Positions 25,202-33,881 of a DNA stretch of 35,516 bases are shown here, in pieces; positions within the stretch are counted from its first letter, which is position 1; every line of letters begins with the position of its first letter. The notes under the pieces were generated by a model. That model was not told the origin of the DNA and made no database searches. It saw nothing but the letters and a program-made list of their open reading frames with translations. This stretch comes from Mongoliibacter sp. (lineage in GTDB: Bacteria > Bacteroidota > Bacteroidia > Cytophagales > Cyclobacteriaceae), in contig NZ_REBN01000162.1 in NCBI RefSeq assembly GCF_007692705.1, positions 1 to 35,516 of the forward strand. Reading direction: 5' to 3'. A program made the translations under genes and the position numbers.

Positions 25202-26458
25202 TTAGATCTGTCTTTCTAACTCAAAAACAACATCCAATAGCTCAAAATCTTCTGGGTTTTCACTTCGGAATCTTTTGAGTGAGATTTTTATCTCCCTTCC
25301 AGCTTCCGATCTGAAAAGTTTTACGATATCGGAAAGTTCCCAGAAATCAGCTGGAATTCCATTGATACTCATTATTTCATCTCCTACCCTGACGCCCGCC
25401 TCATAAGCAGGAGAGCCTTCTCTTACGCTATTGGCGATATACCTGACATCCTCCGTAGGCATCATTCGTGGAATAATACCACTCATATCATAATCAAATG
25501 GCACACTGAATTTATTCCCTTTCTTAAAAAGCATTCGTTCTCGCCTGTAGTCAAGGATAAGTTTGGTTTTCCCCAATAATTCTGAGCCGAGGCTTCCCTG
25601 TCTTCCACTTTCTTGGATGACGTAACTAAATTCGGTTTCTTCCGGATAAGAAGTAATCACATCCTTAAACTTGAGCCCCCCCAAATTGGTGGATTTGGTA
25701 CGTCCTATGAAACCAAACAAATCTCCTCCCAATGATCGTCCCAAATCCGACTTTATAGTCTGTGGTGGCAGTTGTATGACATCGGATGTTTCTCTATTGA
25801 GCAATAGTCCATGATTGGCTCCAAGGTCTATAAGTAATTTGGCATCAAAGTCCTCGCCACCTATTTGCCTCACTTTTCCATTTATATAGGGTTTACCGTT
25901 TTCTATGGACAAAGGGATTTTTCTAAAGCCAAAAGGTCTCCATTTCAGAGCGTCTGATCTGTAAAATGTGATGATATTTTTATCATAATCTATTCTTATT
26001 GGATTGTATTTGAAAAACTCATATCCCAAGACCCCGAATACAGGTATACCTATTACCGCTTCTAATTCAAAAAAATCTGAATCCAAGACCAGGACAGTCT
26101 GTAATGTACCTTCGATTGGACCTAAATCCAGGTGGTTGCTCGGAGAGACATTAGCTGTAAGAACGGTTTTGCCATCTGCCCCCATCAGGTTAAGCTTTCG
26201 GGTATAGTTCAGTTCAAGTTGCTCACCAATAGTCTTACTAAATAAAATATTGGTCTTTACCCCGGTATCAATAAGAAAATTTATCGGTGGGCTGTCATTG
26301 ATCGAAACAGGTACAATGATCAAATTATTGGAGGCCATAAAAGGAAGCTCAGTCTTTCTTGCGTCTTTTTTGACATAAAAACCTGGAACCTGAGCCATAA
26401 TGGACAAGAGGAACAAAATATTGAATATAAAACCGTACGAAAGCGATTTAATAAACAT
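25202..26458 (-). CDS. Exported retropepsin-like aspartyl protease with PDZ domain
   Basis: 418 aa from ATG 26458; a GTG two codons upstream is the alternative. A signal peptide (SLSYGFIFNILFLLSIMAQ) is followed by two retropepsin-like halves. The first holds NFLIDTGVKTNILF with D64 in a canonical DTG. The second reads LLIDLGANHGLLL, where D211 is followed by Leu-Gly instead of Thr/Ser-Gly. A PDZ domain occupies about the last 90 residues (GSPAYEAGVRVGDEIMSINGIPADFWELSD). Secreted aspartyl proteases with PDZ are common in Bacteroidota, but their substrates are unknown. It is divergent from the fur-family gene across about 200 bp. Confidence 0.85.
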   Translation of the reverse strand: MFIKSLSYGFIFNILFLLSIMAQVPGFYVKKDARKTELPFMASNNLIIVPVSINDSPPINFLIDTGVKTNILFSKTIGEQLELNYTRKLNLMGADGKTVLTANVSPSNHLDLGPIEGTLQTVLVLDSDFFELEAVIGIPVFGVLGYEFFKYNPIRIDYDKNIITFYRSDALKWRPFGFRKIPLSIENGKPYINGKVRQIGGEDFDAKLLIDLGANHGLLLNRETSDVIQLPPQTIKSDLGRSLGGDLFGFIGRTKSTNLGGLKFKDVITSYPEETEFSYVIQESGRQGSLGSELLGKTKLILDYRRERMLFKKGNKFSVPFDYDMSGIIPRMMPTEDVRYIANSVREGSPAYEAGVRVGDEIMSINGIPADFWELSDIVKLFRSEAGREIKISLKRFRSENPEDFELLDVVFELERQI

Positions 26459-26532
26459 GTACACGAGTTAAAATGGGTTAGGTAATTAAGATAAGTATTT
26501 TTTTCTACTATATATCTATACTGCTATCAAGG

Positions 26533-26556
26533 TTACTTGTTAGGAAAAACAAGTAA
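26533..26556. promoter_or_regulatory. Inverted repeat in the protease/fur-family divergent gap
   Basis: TTACTTGTT (26533-26541) and AACAAGTAA (26548-26556) are perfectly complementary 9-bp arms around a 6-bp centre. It lies 106 bp upstream of the fur-family start and 75 bp upstream of the protease start. It may be an operator for a dimeric regulator, or a hairpin. Confidence 0.4.
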
Positions 26557-26661
26557 AATTTTAAATTTCAGCCAATTCCAAACTTTCATCTTGCTTGAAA
26601 CAATGATTTTTTTGAATAAATCTAAAAAATCCTGCATCTTTAATTTTTAGAAAATATAAGC

Positions 26662-27132
26662 ATGGCCGAGAAATCAGTGGTAGAAAAAGCAAAAAAAATT
26701 TTTGAGAACTTTCTGAATCGTCAGGGAAGCAGGAAAACCCCTGAAAGGTTTTCTGTGATTGATGAATTATACGGGTTACCCCAAGATGAGCATATCGATG
26801 TTGAAGGCCTCTTTCTACTGATGCGTAATAAAGGTTATACGATTAGCCGTGCTACTATTTATAATACCCTTGACCTTTTGGTAGAATGTGGACTTGCCGT
26901 CAAACATCAGTTCAAAGACAAGGTTGCGCTGTATGAGCAGGCATTGACATATAAGCATCATGACCACCATGTATGTAACCAATGCCGTAAAATCCGCGAA
27001 TTCTCAGATGACAGGCTTTCTTTGATCAAAGAGGCCATGGGTAGGGAATTTCAATCTGCTATCAGTAGCCACTCTCTTGTATTATATGGTGACTGTCAGA
27101 TTGAAGATTGTGATAACCTTCGTATTATTTAA
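26662..27132 (+). CDS. Fur-family transcriptional regulator
   Basis: A 156-aa Fur/PerR/Zur-type regulator. The winged-helix DNA-binding part shows SRKTPERFSVIDELY and NKGYTISRATIYNTLDLLVECGLAVK. The metal-binding dimer domain has YKHHDHHVCNQCRKIREF (H99, H100, H102, H103, C105, C108) and a second cysteine pair, C145 and C150, in GDCQIEDC. All structural zinc cysteines are present. Fur, PerR and Zur cannot be separated by eye. It is a monocistronic gene that overlaps the convergent SRPBCC-like gene by 8 nt at their 3' ends. Confidence 0.93.
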   Translation: MAEKSVVEKAKKIFENFLNRQGSRKTPERFSVIDELYGLPQDEHIDVEGLFLLMRNKGYTISRATIYNTLDLLVECGLAVKHQFKDKVALYEQALTYKHHDHHVCNQCRKIREFSDDRLSLIKEAMGREFQSAISSHSLVLYGDCQIEDCDNLRII

Positions 27133-27565
27133 TGTTAAATATTTTTTTGTAAATAGGCTTTCTGTACAAAAACTGAAGATAAAGCGCTGGATATAGCAAA
27201 GCCGTCATCAATGCATTGGGTCCTTCATATTCTATCTCATCTTTGATTTCAGCACCCTCTTTAGATTTCACGATCCTATGTTTGTGTTTCCATTTTCCCA
27301 AGAAAAATGGCAGTTTTATTCCTTCATCTACAAAATAAAATTCTGATTCGTTTGTATGGTCATCTGTGATTTCAGAAATCCACTTTTGCTTGAAAAATAT
27401 AAAATTAAGCTCTAGGCTTACCAAATCTCCTTTAGAGGAACCATCAAAGCGAATCAATTTCACAGGGGGAAATGGAGGGCTGAGTTTTTTGAAAAGGCTT
27501 TCATTGAAACCTTCTTTCACAGAAAGGTAATCTTGCTCTACTGTTGTACTCAGGTTGATTTTCAT
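27125..27565 (-). CDS. Small SRPBCC-like (START-fold) protein, function unknown
   Basis: About 146 aa from ATG 27565; a TTG seven codons upstream is unlikely. The pattern of a beta-strand start (MKINLSTTVEQDYLSVKEGF), FPPVKLIRFDG, WISEITDDHTNESEFYFVDEG, and KWKHKHRIVKSKEGAEIKDEIEYEGPN, then a hydrophobic helix, fits the ligand-binding SRPBCC fold seen in many Bacteroidota. This is a fold-level guess. It converges on the fur-family gene with an 8-nt 3' overlap. Confidence 0.7.
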   Translation of the reverse strand: MKINLSTTVEQDYLSVKEGFNESLFKKLSPPFPPVKLIRFDGSSKGDLVSLELNFIFFKQKWISEITDDHTNESEFYFVDEGIKLPFFLGKWKHKHRIVKSKEGAEIKDEIEYEGPNALMTALLYPALYLQFLYRKPIYKKIFNIK

Positions 27566-27596
27566 ACCAAAAAAGACTTTTATCAATTGTATCTAT

Positions 27597-27627
27597 AAAA
27601 AAAGCTCCGCCAATTGCGGAGCTTTTT
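27597..27627 (-). terminator. Intrinsic terminator of hflK-hflC
   Basis: A perfect 12-bp stem (AAAAAGCTCCGC at 27599-27610, GCGGAGCTTTTT at 27616-27627) with a 5-nt loop lies 8 nt after the hflC stop. Read on the minus strand it is followed by a U-run. Confidence 0.9.
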
Positions 27628-27634
27628 CAATTTA

Positions 27635-28573
27635 TTAATTTAAACGTTTCATGTATTTGAAAAACTCCGAGTCTGAAGACAATATTAAACTTGTATTTTC
27701 ATCCAGAGATTTTTCAAAACTCTCCATAGACCGTACAAACTTGTAAAAGTCTATGGACTGCCTATTTTTATTGTAAGCAGCAGCGTAGGTATCAGTTGCT
27801 TCTGCATCTGCACGTCCTTTGATTTCCTCAGCTTCTCTAAATGCTTGTGATTGTATCTCGGCCAGGTCTCTTTCTTTATCACCTTCTATTTTTCTAGCCT
27901 CACCTTGACCTTCTGAACGGAATTGATCCGCGATCCTGTTTCTTTCACTGATCATCCTGTCATATACCCTGTCTCGAACCTCATCTACATAGTTCATTCT
28001 CTTAAACCTGAAATCCAATATCCGGACACCTAGATCAGAAGTTCTTTCATTGGCTTTTTCCAGGATTATTTTTTCAATATTGGCCCGGCCTACTTTGATG
28101 TCTTCAAGAATTTCTATTTCTTCCATGAAGTCCTCAGTAACTTCTGGTTCACGGTTTCTTGATCTTACCAAGTCCAAAAGATCATTGCTTGCTACTGCAT
28201 TTCTGGTTTCACCATCAAGGATGTCATCCAGTCTTGACTGTGCAGACCTTTCATCTCTCAGCCTGATGAAAAACTGTAATGGGTTGGTTATTTCCCACCT
28301 GGCATAGGTATCTACGAAAATAAACTTCTTGTCTTTGGTTGGAACCTGGTTTCTGTCACCGTCCCATTCCAAGTATCTTTTGTCAAAGAATTGCACTTTT
28401 TGCAAAATAGGAACTTTGAAGTTCATTCCCGGGCTTGTTCTCGGCTGACCTACGGGCCGGCCAAACTGTGTCACTATAGCCTGCTGCGTTTCATCCAAAA
28501 TAAAAATACTGCTGTAAGCCAATATGGCTACCGCAGCGACTAGGATCAATATTATTGTTTTTGTTGCGTTCAT
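27635..28573 (-). CDS. hflC: FtsH protease modulator HflC
   Basis: A 312-aa SPFH/band-7 membrane protein. One N-terminal transmembrane helix (IILILVAAVAILAYSSIFIL) is followed by the SPFH domain starting at DETQQAIVTQFGRPVG. A long charged coiled-coil follows (FRSEGQGEARKIEGDKERDLAEIQSQAFREAEEIKGRADAEA), then the C-terminal YKFVRSMESFEKSLDENTSLILSSDSEFFKYM, typical of HflC. HflC pairs with HflK to form a periplasmic cage around the FtsH protease. Its ATG overlaps the hflK stop by 4 nt (ATGA). A strong terminator follows. Confidence 0.95.
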   Translation of the reverse strand: MNATKTIILILVAAVAILAYSSIFILDETQQAIVTQFGRPVGQPRTSPGMNFKVPILQKVQFFDKRYLEWDGDRNQVPTKDKKFIFVDTYARWEITNPLQFFIRLRDERSAQSRLDDILDGETRNAVASNDLLDLVRSRNREPEVTEDFMEEIEILEDIKVGRANIEKIILEKANERTSDLGVRILDFRFKRMNYVDEVRDRVYDRMISERNRIADQFRSEGQGEARKIEGDKERDLAEIQSQAFREAEEIKGRADAEATDTYAAAYNKNRQSIDFYKFVRSMESFEKSLDENTSLILSSDSEFFKYMKRLN

Positions 28574-29550
28574 GGTGTTGGCGTGGGTTTTACTTTATCA
28601 ATATTCAAAAGAGGCAGTACATTGTTTCCTTTGTCATCTACGATGATTTTGTTGCCCAATTTTGGAAGCACTCTCTCCATTGTTTCAAGGTAGAGTCTTT
28701 GTTTGGTTACTTCCGGCGCTTTGATGTAAGCTTCGAATAGGTTGTTAAACCTCGTAGATTCACCCTGAGCTCGATTTACCCTATTAAGAGCATAAGCTTC
28801 GGCAAGCTGTACGGTCTCCAATGCCTCTCCTCTGGCACGTGGAATAACCCGGTTGTACTCTGCTTCCGCCTGGTTGATCAGCGTTTCTCTTTCCTGCTGT
28901 GCTTCGTTTACTGCATTGAAAGATGGTTTTACTGGCTCTGGAGGATTGACGTCCTGTAGCACAACCTGATCTATTCGGATCCCATTTTCGTACTCATCGC
29001 ACATTTCCTGAAGCAATACTTCCACACTAGAGGCTACTTCCTGACGGCCTACAGTCAAAACTTCGTTGACCGTGCGGTCTCCAACAATTTTCCTCATAGC
29101 TGCTTCAGACATATCCCTTAGTGTTTTTTCTGCATTCCTTACCCGGAACAAGTACTTGTAAGAATCTACAATCCTGTATTGTACTACCCATTCTACATCT
29201 GTGAGGTTTAGGTCCCCGGTAAGCATCATAGATTCATCTCCAAAGCTGCTTTTACTATATTCTGATTGTCTACTTGCGCTAGTTGTTCTGAAACCAAATT
29301 CTTGTTTCAATTGCCTCTGAACGGGAATTTTATACATGGTTTCCAAACCATAAGGCAAAATAAAGTTCAATCCTGGCAGCACTGTTCGGTTATACTGTCC
29401 AAGTTGTACCACCACTCCTTCTTCTTCGGGGCCTACTGTTTTGGTACTGGTGACTGCCCCAGCCAAAAGTAAAAACCCAACTACGATCCTGAGTGCGTAT
29501 TTTTTTACCCAGTCTGGATCAATGTTGATCTCATATTTGTTATCTGACAT
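28570..29550 (-). CDS. hflK: FtsH protease modulator HflK
   Basis: A 326-aa SPFH/band-7 protein with an N-terminal transmembrane helix (ALRIVVGFLLLAGAVTS) and the SPFH domain (VGPEEEGVVVQLGQYNRTVLPGLNFILPYGLETMYKIPV). The characteristic HflK segments are VEWVVQYRIVDSYKYLFRV, AMRKIVGDRTVNEVLTVGRQ and VVLQDVNPPEPVKPSFNAVNEAQQERE. The coiled-coil region leads to a short tail ending in PTPTP. First gene of the hflK-hflC pair; it forms the FtsH-controlling complex with HflC. Confidence 0.95.
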   Translation of the reverse strand: MSDNKYEINIDPDWVKKYALRIVVGFLLLAGAVTSTKTVGPEEEGVVVQLGQYNRTVLPGLNFILPYGLETMYKIPVQRQLKQEFGFRTTSASRQSEYSKSSFGDESMMLTGDLNLTDVEWVVQYRIVDSYKYLFRVRNAEKTLRDMSEAAMRKIVGDRTVNEVLTVGRQEVASSVEVLLQEMCDEYENGIRIDQVVLQDVNPPEPVKPSFNAVNEAQQERETLINQAEAEYNRVIPRARGEALETVQLAEAYALNRVNRAQGESTRFNNLFEAYIKAPEVTKQRLYLETMERVLPKLGNKIIVDDKGNNVLPLLNIDKVKPTPTP

Positions 29551-29597
29551 TTTTTATTATTTATTATTGAAATTTTTGAATTATGCTTCTTTTGAAC

Positions 29598-30206
29598 TCA
29601 AAAGGTAAGGACAAATATCATAAAGAGCACCAACCAAATCAAATCCATAAAATACCAGTAAAGGGTAAATAGCTTGATCCTCATTTTTTCGAAAGGATTG
29701 GTCAGCATGATAATTTCCTGAATCTCATCCTTTTCTTTTTTGTGGTATTGTAAGGTCATGATCAGTGCAAAAATCATTGCTCCACCTAAGTGAAATATAT
29801 GGATTCCACTTAATACATATAAAAAACTACCTTTCGGAAGTCCTGAAAAATCTATACCCATAGCACCCAGTTCTTTCCAACCGATTACTTGGAGAACGCA
29901 AAAAGCCACTCCTAACCAAAAAGTCAACATTAACGTTCGTCTAAGGTCTTTGATTGATTCTTTAAGGAAAAAGCTTAACATTTTAGAAACGGTGTATCCC
30001 GAAACCAATATGACAAACGTGCTAAGTATAAATGATTTAGGCATCTTGAAGCCTAAAGAATCTATATTGTTATTGCCGGTGCTGAGAAAGGCGATTGTCA
30101 TAAATAAAAAAATCAGTCCACTGCCAAACATCCCCAAATACATCAATGTTTGGTAGGGGTGCATATTTTCGATTTTCTGAAACCAGGTTTGTTCTGCTTT
30201 TTCCAT
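29598..30206 (-). CDS. Cytochrome c oxidase subunit III-like membrane protein
   Basis: About 202 aa from ATG 30206 (MEKAEQTWFQKIENMHPYQ); ATG 30233 and a TTG at 30269 are alternatives. About five hydrophobic helices are visible, with subunit-III landmarks SGIHIFHLGGAMIFAL and YWYFMDLIWLVLFMIF, the counterpart of the W/Y-H-F-x-D-x-x-W signature. No subunit I or II gene is in the window, so it is separated from the main oxidase operon. It may be an accessory or alternative heme-copper oxidase subunit. It is divergent from mfd. Confidence 0.8.
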   Translation of the reverse strand: MEKAEQTWFQKIENMHPYQTLMYLGMFGSGLIFLFMTIAFLSTGNNNIDSLGFKMPKSFILSTFVILVSGYTVSKMLSFFLKESIKDLRRTLMLTFWLGVAFCVLQVIGWKELGAMGIDFSGLPKGSFLYVLSGIHIFHLGGAMIFALIMTLQYHKKEKDEIQEIIMLTNPFEKMRIKLFTLYWYFMDLIWLVLFMIFVLTF

Positions 30207-30347
30207 ATTTTCTTTACTACTACCAATAAACATTTTAAGCGGTACTAGGTTCAGCTTTTTTGAATACAATTTGGTAATAAGCCTTTGAAGGAAGAAACTG
30301 AATCATTTTCCTAACTTTACGCCTTCATTTAGAAATTCAAGCTTACA

Positions 30348-33300
30348 TTGGAAAAATCCGCCTTTCTTTCCTTATACGAATCAGATCCTTTTGTCCAAAC
30401 AATTATTTCCAAACTCAATAAGGACGTTGCCTCGTCCTTTCAGTTTAAGGGAATATCAGGAAGCCTGGACCTCATACTTTTTTCTGCTATTTTCAGAAAA
30501 AAAGGAGGTTTTCACATTATTGTAGCCCATGATAAGGAGGAGGCTGCCTATTTGAATAATGATCTTCAGGAATTACTTGGCAATCAAACCACCTTGCTTT
30601 TTCCTTCAAGCTATAAAAGACCCTATCAGTATGAGGAGATAGAAAACGCAAATATCCTGATGAGGGCTGAAATTCTGAATAGGATTTTGGGAAAGGAAAA
30701 AAATTCTGAAATTATTGTGACCTACGCAGAGGCACTCTATGAAAAGGTAATCAATAAAAAGGCCTTGTCAGAAAATACACTCAAAGCCAGGGTAGGCGAA
30801 AAAGTGGATCTGGAATTTGTGGCTGAGCTGCTATCAACCTATGATTTTGAAAAATCCGATTTTGTCTTTGAGCCAGGTCAATTTTCCATAAGAGGTGGGA
30901 TTGTGGATATTTTTTCATATGCCAATGAACTGCCTTTCAGACTAGAGCTTTTTGGAAAGGAAATTGAAAGTATCAGGACATTTGACCCCGAAACGCAGCT
31001 TTCTATTGAAAGCATAGATCAGATTAGCATTATCCCAAATGTTCAGACCAAGTTCCTTCATGAAGTAAGACAGTCTTTTTTGGATTTTCTTCCGGAAGAG
31101 ACTTTCATATGGTTCAAAGATTATCAGTTTACCCTTGATACCTTAGAGGAAAACTTTTCAAAGGCAGAGAAGTCTTTTCAGCAAATCATGGAAGGACAAG
31201 GGAACGAAAAATTATTACTTAAACCTTCAGACCTTTTTGACGATGCCGAGACTTTTTTAACAAGTATAAAAAACTTCACTAAAGTAGAGTTTGGGCATAA
31301 ATTCTATTTCAAAGAAGTGGAGGTGTTGGAATTCGATTCGCAGCCCCAACCTTCATTTAACAAGAATTTTGAGCTGTTGGTGGAAAACCTTGTTGCCAAT
31401 GAGCGCCAAGGTTGGATGAACATTGTTTGTTCTGAATCGGACAAGCAGATCAATAGGCTGGAAAACATATTTCAGGAACTGGATCCCACCTTACAGGTTC
31501 AGTCACTTCAAATAGGTCTTAGAGAAGGGTTTGTGGATAAGAACCTTCGGATTGCCTGTTATACGGACCATCAGATTTTTGAGCGCTATCATCGTTACAA
31601 AACCAAAAATAAAACCAGTAAATCAAAAGCCCTTACACTTAGGGAAATCAAAGCCCTACACCCTGGGGATTTTGTGGTACACGTAGATTATGGAGTGGGA
31701 CGTTTTGCCGGGCTGGAAAAAGTAGATGTTAGCGGAAAGATGCAAGAGGCAGTCAGGTTGGTTTTTAGAGATGATGACCTGCTCTATGTCAATATCCATT
31801 CTATCCATAAGATCTCGAAATATTCAGGACAGGAAGGTACCGTACCTACAATGTCCAAATTGGGTTCGCCTGAATGGGAAAACAAGAAAACGAAGGTAAA
31901 AGGTAAGGTTAAGGATATTGCCAAAGAACTGATAGCACTCTATGCAAAAAGGAAGAGTGCACCAGGGTTTCGATTCTCTTCAGATTCTGTCTTACAGGTG
32001 GAGCTAGAAAGTTCATTTGTATTTGAAGACACTCCTGATCAGGCTTTGGCTACAGCGGATGTCAAAGCAGATATGGAAAAACCATACCCAATGGATCGCC
32101 TGGTCTGTGGAGATGTGGGGTTTGGAAAAACAGAAGTGGCCATCAGGGCTGCTTTCAAAGCATTGAATGATAGAAAGCAAGTGGCAATTTTGGTTCCTAC
32201 CACCATTTTGGCCATGCAACACTTTCAGACCTTCAAGGAAAGGTTGAATGATTTTCCTGTCAAAGTAGAATACATCAATAGGTTTAGAACAGCCAAAGAA
32301 ATCAAGGAAATCGCCAAACAGGTAAATACAGGTGAAATCGATATACTCGTGGGTACCCACCGTATAGTAAACAAAGATATCAAGTTCAAAGACTTGGGTC
32401 TCCTGGTCATAGATGAAGAGCAAAAATTTGGGGTAAAGGTGAAGGACCAACTCAAAGAGATGAAAGTCAATGTGGATGTACTCACGTTGACTGCAACACC
32501 CATTCCCAGGACATTGCATTTTTCCTTAATGGGAGCTAGGGATCTTTCAGTAATAGCAACACCTCCCCCGAACAGGCAGCCCGTAACCACAGAAATCCAC
32601 ACTTTTCAGGAAGAGGTCATCAGGGACGCAGTAGCTTACGAACTGCGGAGAGGGGGGCAAGTTTTCTTTGTGCATAACAGGGTGGCCGAAATTGACTCTA
32701 TTGCCAACCTCATCATGCACCTCGTCCCAGATGCCCGTATTGCGGGGGCTCATGGTCAGATGGATGGAAAGAAGTTGGAAAAAATCATGGTGAAGTTTAT
32801 CGAAGGAGAATATGATGTATTGGTGTCTACCAACATTATCGAATCCGGCTTGGACATTCCAAATGCCAATACCATTATCATCAACAGGGCGCATATGTTT
32901 GGGCTTAGCGACCTGCATCAGATGCGGGGTAGGGTTGGAAGAAGTAACAAGAAGGCCTTTTGTTATCTTTTGACAACACCTACTACAGGCTTGACACCTG
33001 AGGCAAGAAAGAGACTTCAGACACTTGAAGAATTTTCTGACTTGGGTGATGGGTTTAAAGTGGCCATGAGAGATTTGGATATCCGTGGAGCAGGAAATAT
33101 GCTTGGAGCCGAACAGAGTGGATTTATAACTGATTTGGGCTTTGACATGTACCACAAGATTTTGGATGAGGCAGTTCAGGAGCTGAAAGAAAATGAATTT
33201 GCAGCCTTGTTTGAAGTGGACCTTAAAGAAAAAGTCCAGGTATTGGTTCAGGACTGTGTCATAGAGACTGATTTCGAGTTATTGATTCCCGAGACATACG

Positions 33301-33701
33301 TTTCTAATATTTCTGAAAGACTCAACCTTTACTCAAAGCTGGATAACATCAAGACAGAAGAGGTGTTGCAGCCATATATCAAATCAATCAAGGACAGGTT
33401 TGGTCCTATTCCGGACGTGGTGGAAGATTTATTTGAAACAGTACGACTTCGATGGTTGGCGGAAAGTCTTGGTTTTGAAAAAGTTGCTTTAAAAAATGGA
33501 GTGATGAAATGTTATTTTGTTCCCTCCTCCAAAGAAAGTTATTACAAGTCAGATACTTTTGGTAAAATCATTCGTTTTGTACAGACCCAAGCAAAAAGTT
33601 GCAAAATGAAGGAATATAAAAACAGGCTGATCCTCAACATTTCAGGGGTGGATAGTATTCAAAAGGCCAAAAAATGGCTTGATGATATGAAAAAAGAGTA
33701 A
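30348..33701 (+). CDS. mfd: Transcription-repair coupling factor
   Basis: An 1117-aa ATP-dependent translocase that removes stalled RNA polymerase and recruits UvrA. The start is TTG at 30348: the frame is closed by TAG at 30330, and no ATG lies between that stop and conserved N-terminal sequence (SLYESDPFVQ). Domains in order are the UvrB-like module (FEPGQFSIRGGIVDIFSY), the RNA polymerase-interacting domain (LHPGDFVVHVDYGVGRFAGL), and the helicase. The helicase shows VCGDVGFGKTEVA (Walker A), VIDEEQKFG (DEEQ), TATPIPRTL, VSTNIIESGLDIPNANTIII and QMRGRVGRS. The C-terminal TRCF domain includes LNLYSKLDNIKTEEVL. It lies about 140 nt from the divergent oxidase subunit gene. Confidence 0.97.
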   Translation: MEKSAFLSLYESDPFVQTIISKLNKDVASSFQFKGISGSLDLILFSAIFRKKGGFHIIVAHDKEEAAYLNNDLQELLGNQTTLLFPSSYKRPYQYEEIENANILMRAEILNRILGKEKNSEIIVTYAEALYEKVINKKALSENTLKARVGEKVDLEFVAELLSTYDFEKSDFVFEPGQFSIRGGIVDIFSYANELPFRLELFGKEIESIRTFDPETQLSIESIDQISIIPNVQTKFLHEVRQSFLDFLPEETFIWFKDYQFTLDTLEENFSKAEKSFQQIMEGQGNEKLLLKPSDLFDDAETFLTSIKNFTKVEFGHKFYFKEVEVLEFDSQPQPSFNKNFELLVENLVANERQGWMNIVCSESDKQINRLENIFQELDPTLQVQSLQIGLREGFVDKNLRIACYTDHQIFERYHRYKTKNKTSKSKALTLREIKALHPGDFVVHVDYGVGRFAGLEKVDVSGKMQEAVRLVFRDDDLLYVNIHSIHKISKYSGQEGTVPTMSKLGSPEWENKKTKVKGKVKDIAKELIALYAKRKSAPGFRFSSDSVLQVELESSFVFEDTPDQALATADVKADMEKPYPMDRLVCGDVGFGKTEVAIRAAFKALNDRKQVAILVPTTILAMQHFQTFKERLNDFPVKVEYINRFRTAKEIKEIAKQVNTGEIDILVGTHRIVNKDIKFKDLGLLVIDEEQKFGVKVKDQLKEMKVNVDVLTLTATPIPRTLHFSLMGARDLSVIATPPPNRQPVTTEIHTFQEEVIRDAVAYELRRGGQVFFVHNRVAEIDSIANLIMHLVPDARIAGAHGQMDGKKLEKIMVKFIEGEYDVLVSTNIIESGLDIPNANTIIINRAHMFGLSDLHQMRGRVGRSNKKAFCYLLTTPTTGLTPEARKRLQTLEEFSDLGDGFKVAMRDLDIRGAGNMLGAEQSGFITDLGFDMYHKILDEAVQELKENEFAALFEVDLKEKVQVLVQDCVIETDFELLIPETYVSNISERLNLYSKLDNIKTEEVLQPYIKSIKDRFGPIPDVVEDLFETVRLRWLAESLGFEKVALKNGVMKCYFVPSSKESYYKSDTFGKIIRFVQTQAKSCKMKEYKNRLILNISGVDSIQKAKKWLDDMKKE

Positions 33702-33817
33702 AAAATATAAAATATTTAATGGCAGGATAATTGCTTTTAGGGGAAAGATATTTGTATTATCCTTTGAATATTAGCCTTTTTCGCCACTTTTGGACTTTTG
33801 GCTATAAAAAAAATTCT

Positions 33818-33848
33818 TTGGGATAAGATATTAATGATTATATATTAG
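33818..33848 (+). promoter_or_regulatory. Bacteroidota-type promoter of gldJ
   Basis: TTG (33818-33820), 20 nt, then TATATTAG (33841-33848), one mismatch to TAnnTTTG. The predicted start is near 33855, about 27 nt before the ATG at 33882. The 180-bp gap between mfd and gldJ shows no terminator hairpin that I could confirm. Confidence 0.5.
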
Positions 33849-33881
33849 CGTTCTAATTGTGCACAAAAAACAGTAATGTAA

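Noticed and set aside
30301-30347. mfd promoter (TAACTTTA near 30312)
   Set aside because: The -7-like box has a mismatch and the nearest TTG is 24 nt upstream, outside the usual spacing.
32547-33155. Minus-strand open frame of 202 codons opposite mfd
   Set aside because: Antisense to the conserved helicase region of mfd; no family signature.
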